This document shows positions 41,713 to 52,200 of a stretch of DNA of 64,000 bases, piece after piece; within the stretch, counting starts at the first letter, position 1, and every line of letters begins with the position of its first letter. The stretch lies in contig DATLVI010000035.1 of assembly GCA_035577545.1 (NCBI GenBank), positions 62,001-126,000 of the forward strand, written 5' to 3'. This stretch comes from Verrucomicrobiia bacterium (GTDB lineage Bacteria > Verrucomicrobiota > Verrucomicrobiia > Palsa-1439). The notes beneath the pieces are model-generated. The model had not been told where the DNA came from and made no database searches. It saw nothing but the letters and a program-made list of their open reading frames with translations. The translations under genes were made by a program, and so were the position numbers.

Positions 41713-43608
41713 TTACTTGGTGAACTGACGCATACCCTGCAGCGCTGACAGCACTTCGCCGCGATGGGAGGCCAACGCCTCGCGCTGGTTTGGCAGTGGC
41801 ACGTTGTTCGTGTCCAGAATCGTGGTATCGGTATTATAGGCCTCGAGTCCGAACGTGATAATGGTCTGGCGATCGATGAGCGCGGCATTGCTCCAATTCG
41901 CGATGAACAGGAATGGCGGTTCATGTTCGTCAAGCAGCGAATGGCCCAACGTGTAGTCCGAGAGCGGATTCTCGACGCCCATGTAGGTCAAAATGGTCGC
42001 GGGAACATCGATGTGGCTGGTGAGACGGTTGATGGCGCCTGGCGATTCGCCGGGGATGTGGCCGACCATTAAGGTCTGCGTTTGATACTTATGGAAGGCG
42101 CTGTCGTGACCGAACAGCCCAAACTCGCGGAACTCTTCGCCGTGGTCGCCCATCACGAATACCAGTGTGTTTTCCAAGAGCCCGCGTTGCTCGAGTGTCT
42201 GCAGGAGACGCTGAATCTGTGAGTCGACGTAGTGGAGGCTGTTCTTGTAGCGGTTCTTGATCAACGCCATGTCGCCTTCGCCCCGCGCGAGTTTTATGTA
42301 GTTGATGTCTTCAGTCATGTTTCCTGTGGGGAAAATCGCGTGCTCCGGCGGGTAACTGTACGGCTGGTGCGAAGCGTCGTAGAACACAAAACCCAGGAAT
42401 GGACCGGCCGGCTTTTGGTCAAGAAACTTGATGAACGCATCGGTCATGAGACGGTCGCGGTCCACGCGCTCGCATTGCCACTGGTCGGTGGTGTCTGGCA
42501 GCACATCGGCGAAACAGGTGCTGTGGAGTTCCGGATAGTTCATGTTGGCCGAGCAGAGGATGCGAAACTTGTATCCCAGTCCTTTCAGTGACTTGAATAA
42601 CGCGGGCCCGGTGTGCTCGGCCAGCGCGCGTTGCCAGTAGGTGCCGTAAATACCGTACAACAGGCCGAAAATGCCGTAGCGAGTCGTGTTGCCGGTGCTG
42701 AAATTCGCTCGAAACACGAGATTGCTTTCACTCCAATGGGAAAGGAAAGGCATCACATCGGGTGTGAGCATGTCAAAGCGCCCGCCTTCAATGGGGACGA
42801 TGAGAATATTGGGACGCGGCCCGCCAGCGCGAAAGCGCAACGGCGCCTTTGGACAATTAAACGAGCCCTGGCTGGGCGGTAATTTAAGGCGCATGTCCTG
42901 GGAGAGCTTGATCCCCAGGACCTTGATGGCGAATCGCTTCATGGTGACGGCTTGGTACAGGGGAAAGAGTTGCTTCACCCGCAGGATCTCAACATCGTCG
43001 CGAAGATCTGCGATATCGTACACGGCGATATTGAGGAAGATCAGCGCGAGCACGGTGGAACACGCGATGACGAACCCCCTGCGACTTCGCAGCCGGGAGG
43101 CCAGTGGCAGGCGTCGGAGCCAGGGCAGCAAGAACGCGGCGAAAATAATCTCCGTGGAGAAGATCAGTGTGACAGTTCCGACCGTGTAGAGAACCGTGCT
43201 CTTGCCAGCGACAGTGACATCGCCGGAGCCAGGCGTCGTGATCAGGTTCCACACGAAGCTGTTAAAGTGAAATAGCCAGAGTTGGTAGATCACGAAATCG
43301 GCGTAAATGAACACGTTAAACAGACCGAACAGAATGATGGCCGCCGTCAACATCACCCACAACCGCCGCGATATCAGGGCGATGAGCGACAATAACGCGG
43401 GCACCAGCGCCAGCAGCGCAAAGTTTGCCACGAACGCCAACAGCGTCGCGAGCCAGCCCCACGTCGAGGTGCCGGTGGGGACATGGGAGAGGTAGCCATG
43501 GCCGATAACCAGCAACTGCAGAACATTGAAGACGTAGAAATAAAACAATGCCTCAAGGCCATTCGTGAAGCGAGAGGAAGCAGACGGCGTCTGGTTGGTG
43601 GTCGTCAT
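41713..43608 (-). CDS. YejM-like inner-membrane protein with sulfatase fold
   Basis: A 631-residue protein. Five or six membrane helices in the first 200 residues (for example ALFYFYVFNVLQLLVIGHGY) match the DUF3413-type N-terminus. From about 250 on is an alkaline-phosphatase/sulfatase-fold domain outside the membrane: NILIVPIEGGRFDMLTPDVM, NFSTGNTTRYGIFGLLYGIY (nucleophile-site threonines), VFVMGDHGEEFREFGLFGHD. E. coli YejM/PbgA tunes LPS synthesis through LpxC breakdown. Whether this one does the same is inferred from fold and membrane layout. Confidence 0.8.
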   Translation of the reverse strand: MTTTNQTPSASSRFTNGLEALFYFYVFNVLQLLVIGHGYLSHVPTGTSTWGWLATLLAFVANFALLALVPALLSLIALISRRLWVMLTAAIILFGLFNVFIYADFVIYQLWLFHFNSFVWNLITTPGSGDVTVAGKSTVLYTVGTVTLIFSTEIIFAAFLLPWLRRLPLASRLRSRRGFVIACSTVLALIFLNIAVYDIADLRDDVEILRVKQLFPLYQAVTMKRFAIKVLGIKLSQDMRLKLPPSQGSFNCPKAPLRFRAGGPRPNILIVPIEGGRFDMLTPDVMPFLSHWSESNLVFRANFSTGNTTRYGIFGLLYGIYGTYWQRALAEHTGPALFKSLKGLGYKFRILCSANMNYPELHSTCFADVLPDTTDQWQCERVDRDRLMTDAFIKFLDQKPAGPFLGFVFYDASHQPYSYPPEHAIFPTGNMTEDINYIKLARGEGDMALIKNRYKNSLHYVDSQIQRLLQTLEQRGLLENTLVFVMGDHGEEFREFGLFGHDSAFHKYQTQTLMVGHIPGESPGAINRLTSHIDVPATILTYMGVENPLSDYTLGHSLLDEHEPPFLFIANWSNAALIDRQTIITFGLEAYNTDTTILDTNNVPLPNQREALASHRGEVLSALQGMRQFTK

Positions 43609-43618
43609 CTACGCAAAG

Positions 43619-45274
43619 TCAGTCCAGGTACCCGAGCTTACGGAGGCGTTCTTCAATCTTCACCGAGTCTTCCTCGGAATACTCCGGCTGGTTGGATGTT
43701 GCGGCCCCGGTTGCCACCGGTTCAGATTCTCTCCGTGGCGGGTGCGCGCGCAGGAAGTCCTCTGTGAAAGCCGCGGTAATCGGTTCACCGTCGATATCGT
43801 CCGCGATGGGCAGGCCGAGAATTTCCAGGATCGTCGGTGCGATCGCCACGATCGGCTGCGACGGAAGGCGGCCAGCCGCACGCAGGTTGGGGCCGCGTAA
43901 AAGAAAAATCCCTTCGGGTTCATGACCGCCATCGCGCAGGATGTGGCGGTTCGGGACAATCAACTCAGTTGCGCGCACATCCCGGCGAAAACTGGCGGGC
44001 ACGTCGAACGACTTGCTGAGAATCCCGACAAGATCCGGCGCAGTCTCCTGGTGTGGTCCGTCGAATAGTGTCGCGCCGCGGTGAATTTCGGCGAAGACCT
44101 TGTCCCCACCAGGAGTTTTGAGCGCCGTCAATTCACGAACCACGGTGGCAAGAAGGGCCTCGCACTCGGGTTCGGCGACGATTCCTTCCGGATAGCGGTC
44201 GATACGGTTGATATGAATTGCGACGGCCCGCGACTCCAGCGGGTCGGCCCAGATCTTTGTGTCTCGCCAATTTACCAGCCCGTACTTGCTATCGACAGGG
44301 GTGCGCAACTTTGCTTTCCACGAGCGGGGCAGATAGCCGTGCAGCAGGCGCTTCCAGTGCCAGACAGGCAAAAGCTGAAGGTAACCGCGCTCAAGAAGCC
44401 AGCGATTCGTGTGGAAAAACGCCGCCGGCGCCGGGCCGAAGCCGTGGTCAGACGCGACGACGAGTGCGCAATCGGGGCCGATTGCGTCGAGGAGTCGCGC
44501 GAGCTGAGCATCGATTTGTCGGTACATCGCGCGGCAGCGGGTGCCGATCCGTTTCTGTTCCTCGGTGGTCAACGAGCTTTCCGAAGCCGGGTCGGAGAAC
44601 TTCCAACAGTAATGTCCCAGTCGGTCGGTCGCCATCAACGCGATCATAAAAAACTGCCACGGCTTGGAGCGCATGAGCCGCACCGCGGCATCGACCTGGC
44701 TGAGCAGGACGCGTTCATTTTCATCGATGAACGCGAGCATCTGCTGCTCATAGCGGGCCGTGCCGGGCAGTGCGCTGGGATAGTTCACCACATCGACAAT
44801 GTAGTCCTTCAGTTCGGCGGCCAATTCGGGAGGGTACGTCGTCACGCCGGGCTCGGGGGCGAAGGCGTCGCTGGTCATGAAGCCGTTCACCGGATACACC
44901 GGATGACACAGCGGCACGTTGATCACGCCGACCTGTTTGCCGTGGGCGCCGAGCCGCTGCCAGAGAGTCGCGCTTTGGATATCACGTGACGTGTTGAGCC
45001 TACGTTGGTAGTAATCGCCGGGCGGTGTATGACGAAAATGATGGATGCCGTGTTTGCCGGGATTGGTGCCGGTGACGAGGCTTGTCCAGGCCGGCGGCGT
45101 CAACGCGGGAATGGTCGAATCGAGGTTCCCCCACGCGCCTCCCTGCATCAGGCGGCGCAATGTCGGCATGTCGCCCCGCTCGGCGAGTGGGGCGAGGTTC
45201 GTCCACGTCGCGCCGTCGAGTCCGATGACAAGGACGCGCGCGGCGGGCGTGATGGTTTGTGCTGCGGGAGCCAC
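43619..45274 (-). CDS. Alkaline-phosphatase-superfamily phosphoesterase
   Basis: A 551-residue protein of the nucleotide pyrophosphatase / phosphodiesterase type. The metal-binding start VLVIGLDGATWTNLAPLAER is followed by TPPAWTSLVTGTNPGKHGIH (with the catalytic Thr), TDRLGHYCWKFSD, and VVASDHGFGPAPAAFFHTNR. No signal peptide or helix is seen, so it may act in the cytoplasm. It ends ten bases before the YejM-like gene, and its start is 51 bases from the divergent paralogue at 45326. Confidence 0.85.
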   Translation of the reverse strand: MAPAAQTITPAARVLVIGLDGATWTNLAPLAERGDMPTLRRLMQGGAWGNLDSTIPALTPPAWTSLVTGTNPGKHGIHHFRHTPPGDYYQRRLNTSRDIQSATLWQRLGAHGKQVGVINVPLCHPVYPVNGFMTSDAFAPEPGVTTYPPELAAELKDYIVDVVNYPSALPGTARYEQQMLAFIDENERVLLSQVDAAVRLMRSKPWQFFMIALMATDRLGHYCWKFSDPASESSLTTEEQKRIGTRCRAMYRQIDAQLARLLDAIGPDCALVVASDHGFGPAPAAFFHTNRWLLERGYLQLLPVWHWKRLLHGYLPRSWKAKLRTPVDSKYGLVNWRDTKIWADPLESRAVAIHINRIDRYPEGIVAEPECEALLATVVRELTALKTPGGDKVFAEIHRGATLFDGPHQETAPDLVGILSKSFDVPASFRRDVRATELIVPNRHILRDGGHEPEGIFLLRGPNLRAAGRLPSQPIVAIAPTILEILGLPIADDIDGEPITAAFTEDFLRAHPPRRESEPVATGAATSNQPEYSEEDSVKIEERLRKLGYLD

Positions 45275-45325
45275 GGGCGGGTGGTATAACAGTCTTATGA
45301 GACAGGCACAAGAAAAAGGACGCGC

Positions 45326-46738
45326 ATGGGCACGGTTGAAAAAATCCTGGTGATTGGCCTGGACTGCGCCGAGCCGTCGCTGGTGTTCGGGAAGTGGCGC
45401 GACCAGTTGCCGAATTTACGCGGGTTAATGGAGCGGGGAGCGTGGACGACGATGAACAGCACTACGCCGCCAATCACGGTGCCGGCCTGGTCGTGCATGA
45501 TGTCCAGCAAGGATCCGGGTACCTTGGGCATTTACGGGTTCCGCAACCGCAAGGACCACAGCTATAGCGGACTGACGTTTGCGACTTCGACTGCCGTGCG
45601 GGAGCCTCGCCTTTGGGATATTCTCTCGAAGGCCGGCAAGCGCGTCGTGGTCCTCGGTGTTCCCGGGACGTATCCTCCGTCGGCCGTTAACGGGTCGATG
45701 GTCAGTTGCTTTCTGACGCCGGATCCGGCGACGAACCAGTACACCTATCCACCGGAACTGCGCGACGAGATCGATCAGGTGCTGGGCAAAGACCAGTACA
45801 TGGTGGACGTCTCCGACTACCGCACGGAGAACAAGGCCCCGGTGCTGCGTGAGATTTATGAGATGACGGACCGCCGCTTTGCACTGGCGAACCATCTCAT
45901 GCGCACGAAGCCGTGGGAGTTTTTCATGCTGGTCGAAATGGGTATCGATCGCATCCATCACGCTTTCTGGAAGTTCTTTGATCCAGAGCATCGCAAGTTT
46001 GAACCGGGCTCGCCGTTCGCCGATGCCATCCGTGATTACTACATCCATGTCGATAAACTAATCGGGAATTTGCTGGCGGCTCTGCCCGAGCCCGATAAGA
46101 CCGCGATTGTGGTCGTCTCGGACCACGGCGCCAAGCGCATCGACGGTGGAATCGCCGTCAACGAGTGGCTCATCCGGGAAAAGTACCTCACCGTGGGCGA
46201 GCACCCGAAGCAACCCAAACCCCTCGGGAAACTCATCGCGGAAGGCAAAGTGGATTGGAGCGCGACGAAAGTCTGGAGTGAGGGCGGCTATTATGCGCGC
46301 GTGTTCATCAATGTGAAAGGTCGCGAACCTCAGGGCATCGTTGCCCCGCATGAGTACGAGGCATTGCGCGACGAGCTAATGCAAAAGCTCGAAAAGCTTG
46401 GTGACGAGAACGGCAAGCCGATTGGCACTCGCGTTTACCGGCCCGAACGGCTGTACCACCGCTGCAATGGAATCTGGCCCGATCTGGTGGTGATTTTCGG
46501 CGACCTATACTGGCGCTCGATTGGCAGCATTGGGTATAACGCCATCCATGTTTTCGAAAACGACACCGGGCCAGACGACGCCAATCACGCGCAGGACGCC
46601 ATGTTTGTGCTCTCCGCGCCCGGCATGAAAGCGGGGCAAATCGCGCCTGTGGACATTCTGGATGTTGCACCGACACTCCTCCGGTTGTACGGCCAGCCGA
46701 TTCCGCCTGACATGCAGGGCAAACCGTTGGCGTTTTAG
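45326..46738 (+). CDS. Alkaline-phosphatase-superfamily enzyme with Ser in place of Thr
   Basis: A 470-residue paralogue of the divergent neighbour. ILVIGLDCAEPSLVFGKWRD is the metal-binding start, but the nucleophile region reads TVPAWSCMMSSKDPGTLGIY, with Ser where the partner has Thr. IDRIHHAFWKFFDPEHR and IVVVSDHGAKRIDGGIAVNE follow. Like the partner it lacks a signal peptide. The stop codon overlaps the convergent kinase gene's stop. Confidence 0.8.
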   Translation: MGTVEKILVIGLDCAEPSLVFGKWRDQLPNLRGLMERGAWTTMNSTTPPITVPAWSCMMSSKDPGTLGIYGFRNRKDHSYSGLTFATSTAVREPRLWDILSKAGKRVVVLGVPGTYPPSAVNGSMVSCFLTPDPATNQYTYPPELRDEIDQVLGKDQYMVDVSDYRTENKAPVLREIYEMTDRRFALANHLMRTKPWEFFMLVEMGIDRIHHAFWKFFDPEHRKFEPGSPFADAIRDYYIHVDKLIGNLLAALPEPDKTAIVVVSDHGAKRIDGGIAVNEWLIREKYLTVGEHPKQPKPLGKLIAEGKVDWSATKVWSEGGYYARVFINVKGREPQGIVAPHEYEALRDELMQKLEKLGDENGKPIGTRVYRPERLYHRCNGIWPDLVVIFGDLYWRSIGSIGYNAIHVFENDTGPDDANHAQDAMFVLSAPGMKAGQIAPVDILDVAPTLLRLYGQPIPPDMQGKPLAF

Positions 46739-47601
46739 GATTCTGTCGCATTCCAGATCCGGCCGTATTTTGGTTGACGACCGCGCAACCTACGGACCCG
46801 CCGCCAAATTTTTGCGATGAACTGTTTGTCGGTGGTTTGCAACTTCATGGTCCGCGCATAGGCCAGGTAAATTCGTAGCAAGTTTGGCAGAGAAAGGTAT
46901 GCTCGTCGTCGTGCGGAATGGGCCAGTGCTGACAAATCTTTTAGGTACCAGCGCTGACGGTGCGGTCGCGGCCCGAGGACACGTTGCAAGTCGATCAGGT
47001 ACAGGTCCCAATCGTCGCCGCGCTCGACCACAAAAATGTGTTTCAAGTTGAAATCCTTGTGAATGAATCCGGCATCCTGAAACGTGCGGGCCAATTTGCC
47101 CAATTTTTTAAACAATTTCCATTTGCGTTGCGGCGAAGCAGTCGCCAGTTGCTGGACGATGTAGTCATCGGCGGGTGAACCATTGAGGATTTCTTGCTGC
47201 AACAAAAAACTACTGGTCACGATGCCAGCCCGGCGCGACTGTCCGGTGGCGATGGGGAGGGCGGTAAGGAACTTATGGGTGCGGAGCAGGTGCAACTTGC
47301 GCCATTCGCGGCTGGCCTCGTCGTCACGGCCCGGCCAATGGATAAGGCGAAGCAATTTGTCGAGCGGTGATAAATATTCCTCTCCATATCGCTTGAGGTA
47401 GCCGACGAGCGTACCTCCGCTTGGTAACGGCAACTCGACGCGCACTGTCGCGCGGCCCGGTACGGCGCGGACGACGGCTTTCGCCGGCAACGCCATGATT
47501 TTGTCGAACGAGTCAAGTCCTGCAGCCTGTAATGCTGGCAGAAATTCGGAGGCGACAGTCAGTTTGCCGTCATCAAGGGAGATGTATTCAGGTTCGTGCA
47601 T
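46735..47601 (-). CDS. WaaP/RfaP-like LPS-kinase-fold protein
   Basis: A 288-residue protein. RTFQDAGFIHKDFNLKHIFV has the catalytic HxD region and DLYLIDLQRVLGPRP the metal-binding Asp, as in heptose/Kdo kinases of the WaaP family. The N-terminal lobe includes GGTLVGYLKRYGEEYLSPLD. The start at MHEPEYISLDDG is a choice; the frame runs upstream to 47712. These kinases phosphorylate the LPS core. Overlapping stop codons with the phosphoesterase gene suggest closely packed genes. Family assignment good; substrate unknown. Confidence 0.75.
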   Translation of the reverse strand: MHEPEYISLDDGKLTVASEFLPALQAAGLDSFDKIMALPAKAVVRAVPGRATVRVELPLPSGGTLVGYLKRYGEEYLSPLDKLLRLIHWPGRDDEASREWRKLHLLRTHKFLTALPIATGQSRRAGIVTSSFLLQQEILNGSPADDYIVQQLATASPQRKWKLFKKLGKLARTFQDAGFIHKDFNLKHIFVVERGDDWDLYLIDLQRVLGPRPHRQRWYLKDLSALAHSARRRAYLSLPNLLRIYLAYARTMKLQTTDKQFIAKIWRRVRRLRGRQPKYGRIWNATES

Positions 47602-47739
47602 CCACTGGATGAAAGTATTCCGTGGCGACTGCGAGTTTGTCCAACCAAAACTCAAATGCGTTGCGTTTCGCGGGGTGCGGAATATATGATTCCTGCGGAT
47701 GCAGACTTCCACATGCCAGGGATGCTATGAGGACCGCTT

Positions 47740-48351
47740 GTGAAGCGGCGCCAACGTATCGGTATTCTGGGGGGGACGTTCAACCCGATTCACCTCGGAC
47801 ATCTCCTCATCGCCCAGGACGCCATGGAACAGGTGGGACTCGACCGGGTGAGGTTCATCCCGTCGGCCGCGCCGCCGCACAAGACGGTCGACAAGTTGGT
47901 CAGCGAACGGGACCGGTTGCGCATGATCACCCTCGCGATCCGAAACAACCCTCACTTTGAAGTTGACGATATCGAAATCGAGCGCGGCGGCAAATCGTAT
48001 TCGGTGGACACGTTGACGGAATTGCGACGGCGCGAACCTCGCGCAGATTTTTATTTTATCATCGGCGGGGACTCGCTGCGTGAGTTGCACCTCTGGCGGG
48101 AGGCACAGCGCCTGGTTACACTCTGCACGTTTGTCACGGTGCCGCGACCGGGGTTCGACCCGAAACCAGTCATCGATCGGCGGCTGGATGCGGCCACGCG
48201 GCGACGGTTGCGCCAGCACGTCTTACGCGGCCACGCCTGCGACATCGCTTCGAGCGAAATTCGCGCGAGAGTTGCCAGCGGGCGATCCATACGCTATCTT
48301 GTGCCTGATGCGGTACATGCATATATTCGGAGGCGACGGCTTTATCAGTGA
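47740..48351 (+). CDS. nadD: Nicotinate-nucleotide adenylyltransferase
   Basis: NadD makes deamido-NAD. A 203-residue enzyme: ILGGTFNPIHLGHLLIAQDA is the nucleotidyltransferase HxGH motif, RFIPSAAPPHK the next piece, and DIASSEIRARVASGRSIRYL the C-terminal ISSTxIR-type motif. GTG start with GAGGA eight bases upstream. Overlaps rsfS by four bases. Confidence 0.95.
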   Translation: MKRRQRIGILGGTFNPIHLGHLLIAQDAMEQVGLDRVRFIPSAAPPHKTVDKLVSERDRLRMITLAIRNNPHFEVDDIEIERGGKSYSVDTLTELRRREPRADFYFIIGGDSLRELHLWREAQRLVTLCTFVTVPRPGFDPKPVIDRRLDAATRRRLRQHVLRGHACDIASSEIRARVASGRSIRYLVPDAVHAYIRRRRLYQ

Positions 48352-48701
48352 AGGGCAATAGCCGGCTAACCTCCGAAAAATTGGTCAAGCTCTGCCGCGA
48401 AATCGCCTTGGGGAAGAAGGCGGAAGACGCGATGATTCTGGATGTCCGCAATGTTTCCAGTGTTGCCGACTTCTTTCTAATTTGCACCGGTACTTCCGAA
48501 CCCCATCTCAAAGCCATTGCCGACGAAATTGCGCGCCGTCTCCGCGATGAGGGGATGCGCCCGCGGCATCGTGACGGGTACCCGCCCAGCCGTTGGATCG
48601 TCATGGATTACAACGACGTTCTCGTGCACATCTTCCATCCCGAGCTTCGCCAGCGGTACAGCCTCGAAGACCTCTGGGGCGACGCGAAGCGTGTGAAATA
48701 G
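48348..48701 (+). CDS. rsfS: Ribosome silencing factor
   Basis: A 117-residue RsfS/Iojap protein that binds L14 to keep the ribosomal subunits apart. LGKKAEDAMILDVRNVSSVA, DFFLICTGTSEPHLKAIADE and WIVMDYNDVLVHIFHPELRQ are the conserved parts. Four-base overlap with nadD, the common nadD-rsfS arrangement. Start by GTG. Confidence 0.95.
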   Translation: MKGNSRLTSEKLVKLCREIALGKKAEDAMILDVRNVSSVADFFLICTGTSEPHLKAIADEIARRLRDEGMRPRHRDGYPPSRWIVMDYNDVLVHIFHPELRQRYSLEDLWGDAKRVK

Positions 48702-48750
48702 AAGGTTGGACAACTGATTGGAGGAGGCCTTCGGGAGCTGCGGGAACGAA

Positions 48751-49134
48751 TTACTTCGCTTCCTTCGTAATTTCTCCGAGCAACGTCTTGTAGCCTTTGC
48801 CTCCGGCAGACATCTCGCCGATCACCGTGGCGACGCCCTTCGGCTTTTCCAACTCGAAGACCATCACGGTCTGGCCACCACGGATTTTGTCGTTGGGCTG
48901 CAATTCTTTCTCAGTGATGCGCTCGTTGTTCACGTACGTACCGTTGGTGGAATCAAGGTCTCGCACGTAATACTTGCCGTCGCGGGGAGTGACTGCGAAA
49001 TGCTGGCGGGACATCCGCTCATCCTTGATCAGCACGTCCGCGTCTTCGCCCCGGCCAAAGGTGAGGGCCTTGTCCGTAAGCTCCCAGCGATCCGCCGCTG
49101 AACCATCGAATTTTTTCCGAACAAGATAAGGCAT
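48751..49134 (-). CDS. FHA-domain protein
   Basis: A 127-residue protein that is essentially one FHA domain: LTFGRGEDADVLIKDERMSR with QHFAVTPRDGKYYVRDLDST and NGTYVNNERITEKELQPNDK. The motif is complete (GRG, SRQH, NG), so it should bind phosphothreonine. AGGAG precedes the ATG at eight bases. It is divergent from the big receptor kinase, a likely partner. Confidence 0.9.
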   Translation of the reverse strand: MPYLVRKKFDGSAADRWELTDKALTFGRGEDADVLIKDERMSRQHFAVTPRDGKYYVRDLDSTNGTYVNNERITEKELQPNDKIRGGQTVMVFELEKPKGVATVIGEMSAGGKGYKTLLGEITKEAK

Positions 49135-49275
49135 CGCGTTGACTCCTATACTTATTGTGCGCCAGCGCGCAGATGGCATCAAGTCAAAAACTGGCGGCTG
49201 CGGGGTTGAATCCTATTGCGCCGCCTTCTTGCGTCGCTATAATCCGCGCTGTCGGGCGGTGAGGAGCGCGGTTGC

Positions 49276-52200
49276 GTGGCGAGCCAGGTACAGTGCACTA
49301 TCTGTGGGAAGAGCAAGGCGGTCGAGAATCCACCCTCGGCCGCTCGTTACGTTTGTCCTGACTGCTCGAATCAGACCATCGCTGACGTAAGCGCTCGTTC
49401 TGACCCGACCCATACCGACCGACCCACCAGCAAATCCAAGCAGGACGGAACGATTTCCGACGGCGATGGGGCGTCGCTGCCTGACGACCAGATGATGGCG
49501 CGGTTCGGCAATTACGAAATCATTGATGAGCTGTCGCGTGGCGGTGTGGGGATTGTTTACCGGGCACGACAGAAGGGTCTCAACCGCATCGTCGCGTTGA
49601 AAGTGCTGCAAGGGGGAACCTCGGCGCGCGCGGATCAGGTCCAGCGTTTCTTCTATGAGGCGCAGTCCGCGGCAAAGCTGCAGCACCCCAATATCGTCCC
49701 CATCCACGAGTTTGGCACCCATGAGGGCCTGCACTACTTCACGATGGACTTCATCGAAGGCCAATCGCTGGCCGACTTGATGGCCAGTGGGCCGTTGCAG
49801 CCGCGTGAGGCGCTGGAGATCGTGAAGCAGACAACCGCGGCGCTGCACTACGCGCACGAGCAGGGCATCGTCCATCGTGACATCAAGCCGGGCAACATCC
49901 TTCTCGACAAGGAAGGCCGCGTCAAGATTACTGACTTTGGCCTCGCGAAAGAGATTTCGCGTGAGGACATGCACCTGACGATGGAAGGCCAGGTGATGGG
50001 TACGCCGCGGTACATGTCACCGGAGCAGGCGACCGGGAGAACGTCGCAGGCTGATGCGCGTTCGGACATCTTTTCGATGGGCGTTACGCTGTATGAAATG
50101 CTCACGGGGCGGCCGGCGTTCGGTAGTGACAACGTCATACAGATGTTGCAGCAAGTCATCGCGGAGGACCCGCCGCGCCCGCACAAGCTCAATCGCAAAG
50201 TCCACCGGGACATTGAGACGATCTGCCTGAAGGCCATGGAGAAGGTGCCGGATCGTCGTTATCAAACGGCGCTGGAAATGACCGACGACATCGATCGATT
50301 CCTGGGCGGCGAACCGATTGAAGCGAAGCCCGCAAGCCTTCTTTACTATGCCGGTCGGCGACTGCGGAAACACTGGAAAGCCCTCGCACTGTATGCGGTC
50401 GTGCTCTACGCGACGATTCACGGGGTCATTCTGTACCTGAACAGTCGCCCCAGCGCGCTACACTTGAGCGTGGAGACACCGGGCGCGCTGGTGGCGGTCG
50501 ATCATTCCGCGTTGTCCGATTCCGAAATCCAATCGGGACTGAGCCTGAAGGCTGGTGCGCACGAAATCCTCATCGAGAACGAGCCGTTGTACGACCCGAA
50601 GCAAATCAGCATTAGTACCAAACCGGGCGAGAGTCGCACGATGAGCGTTGCTTTGCCGCGGCGCAAGGGTTCGTTGGCAATCACCACGGACCCGCCAGAT
50701 ATTGGTGTGACCGTAGCGGGTGGAGACGGATTCCACGCGACGTTCCAAGGCCCGACGATCCAGCAAGAACTGCCGACGGGGCGATACACTCTGTTTGCCC
50801 ACAAGGACAACTTCCTGGCGCAGGAACTGGAGGTAAACGTCGCCGCGCATCAGACACAGACGCTGCTGTTCTCGTTGCCGTCGATCACCTTGTGGGCGGC
50901 GCAGACCAGCGGCAATGTCATGTCCGTGCCGGTGGTCGCCGATCTTGATGGAGACGGTATCGGTGATGTTATCGCGGGTGATGATGATGGCCGCATCTAC
51001 TGTCTTTCGGGTCGCAACGGCATTCCTCTGTGGGTGTTTCGGGCGCACGATGCGGTGCAGGCTCCTTTGTCGATGGCTGACGTGAATCATGACGGCACCC
51101 CCGACATCATCGTCGGTTCGACCGATCACAACGTCTATTGCATCGACGGCAAAACCGGTCGCGCCTTGTGGACGTTCGAAACGCATGGGGCTATTTACGG
51201 CCCCGCGCTACTAAATGACGTGAATGGGGACGGCGTGCCGGACGCGTTTGTTGGCTCGGATGACGGGAATCTATATGCCATCAGCGGGGCGGATGGCGCG
51301 TTGCTCTGGAAGTTTCGCGCGGTTGGACGGATCAATAGTTCGGTGGCGTGGGCGCGTGACGCAGGTGAGGATGTACTGTTGGTTGGCAGCCTCGACCATA
51401 ACTTGTACTGCCTCCAGCCGAAGACGGGAGAGTTGCTCTGGAAAGTCGATGTCGGGGCACCGTTGTATTACCCGGCCCGCATCGAAGACCTCGAACAGAA
51501 CGGCAAAATGGCCGCCTTGCTGCCGACTCCACAGGCCGTCGGCGACGTGCGCACGTATACGGCGGTCTCCCTGGCGGACCGCAAGGTTGTCGGGACGAGC
51601 GCCGAGTTCCCGCTCTGGGTCGATCTCAGCGGCGACGGGAAGCCCGAAAAAATCGTGGTGGGTGAGAAATCGACAACTTGTTTTGCGCATGATGGCGTGA
51701 CGCAATTGTGGAAGACAGACTACCTTGTCGTTACGCCACACATGGCCGATGTAAACGGCGACGGTGTGCTGGACCTGATTTTCAATTACGGACCGGACCA
51801 GCTCGTTTGTCTCTCGGGACACGACGGCTCGGAGATCGGTCGCATCAAACTCGACGCGGCGACGGGTCGCGGCTACGCACTGGATGACATCGACCGCGAC
51901 GGCACGCCCGATCTGGTTGTAGGCGCGGGACGAAAGATCAACTGTTTCTCCTGGGTTGGAGGGCGGAAGCGCTGGGCCAACAACGCGGCCACATATTTTG
52001 ACGCGCCCTTTGCGGTTGAGAATGGGCGGGTCTTCACGAAGTCGATCGGAGGCGAGATTGCGGCGTACGATCCCGAGCGCAACGACCCGATTTGGAAGGT
52101 CCAGACATCGGCCCAACCGTCGCCTTATGTCGGCGTTACCGCGGGACAGGGGGTGGTGGTCGATGCCGATGCGAAGACGCGATGGCTTTCGGCGTACCGC

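Noticed and set aside
51271-52116. A 281-codon minus-strand frame opposite the giant kinase
   Set aside because: Antisense to propeller repeats with DxNxDG loops; no protein family.
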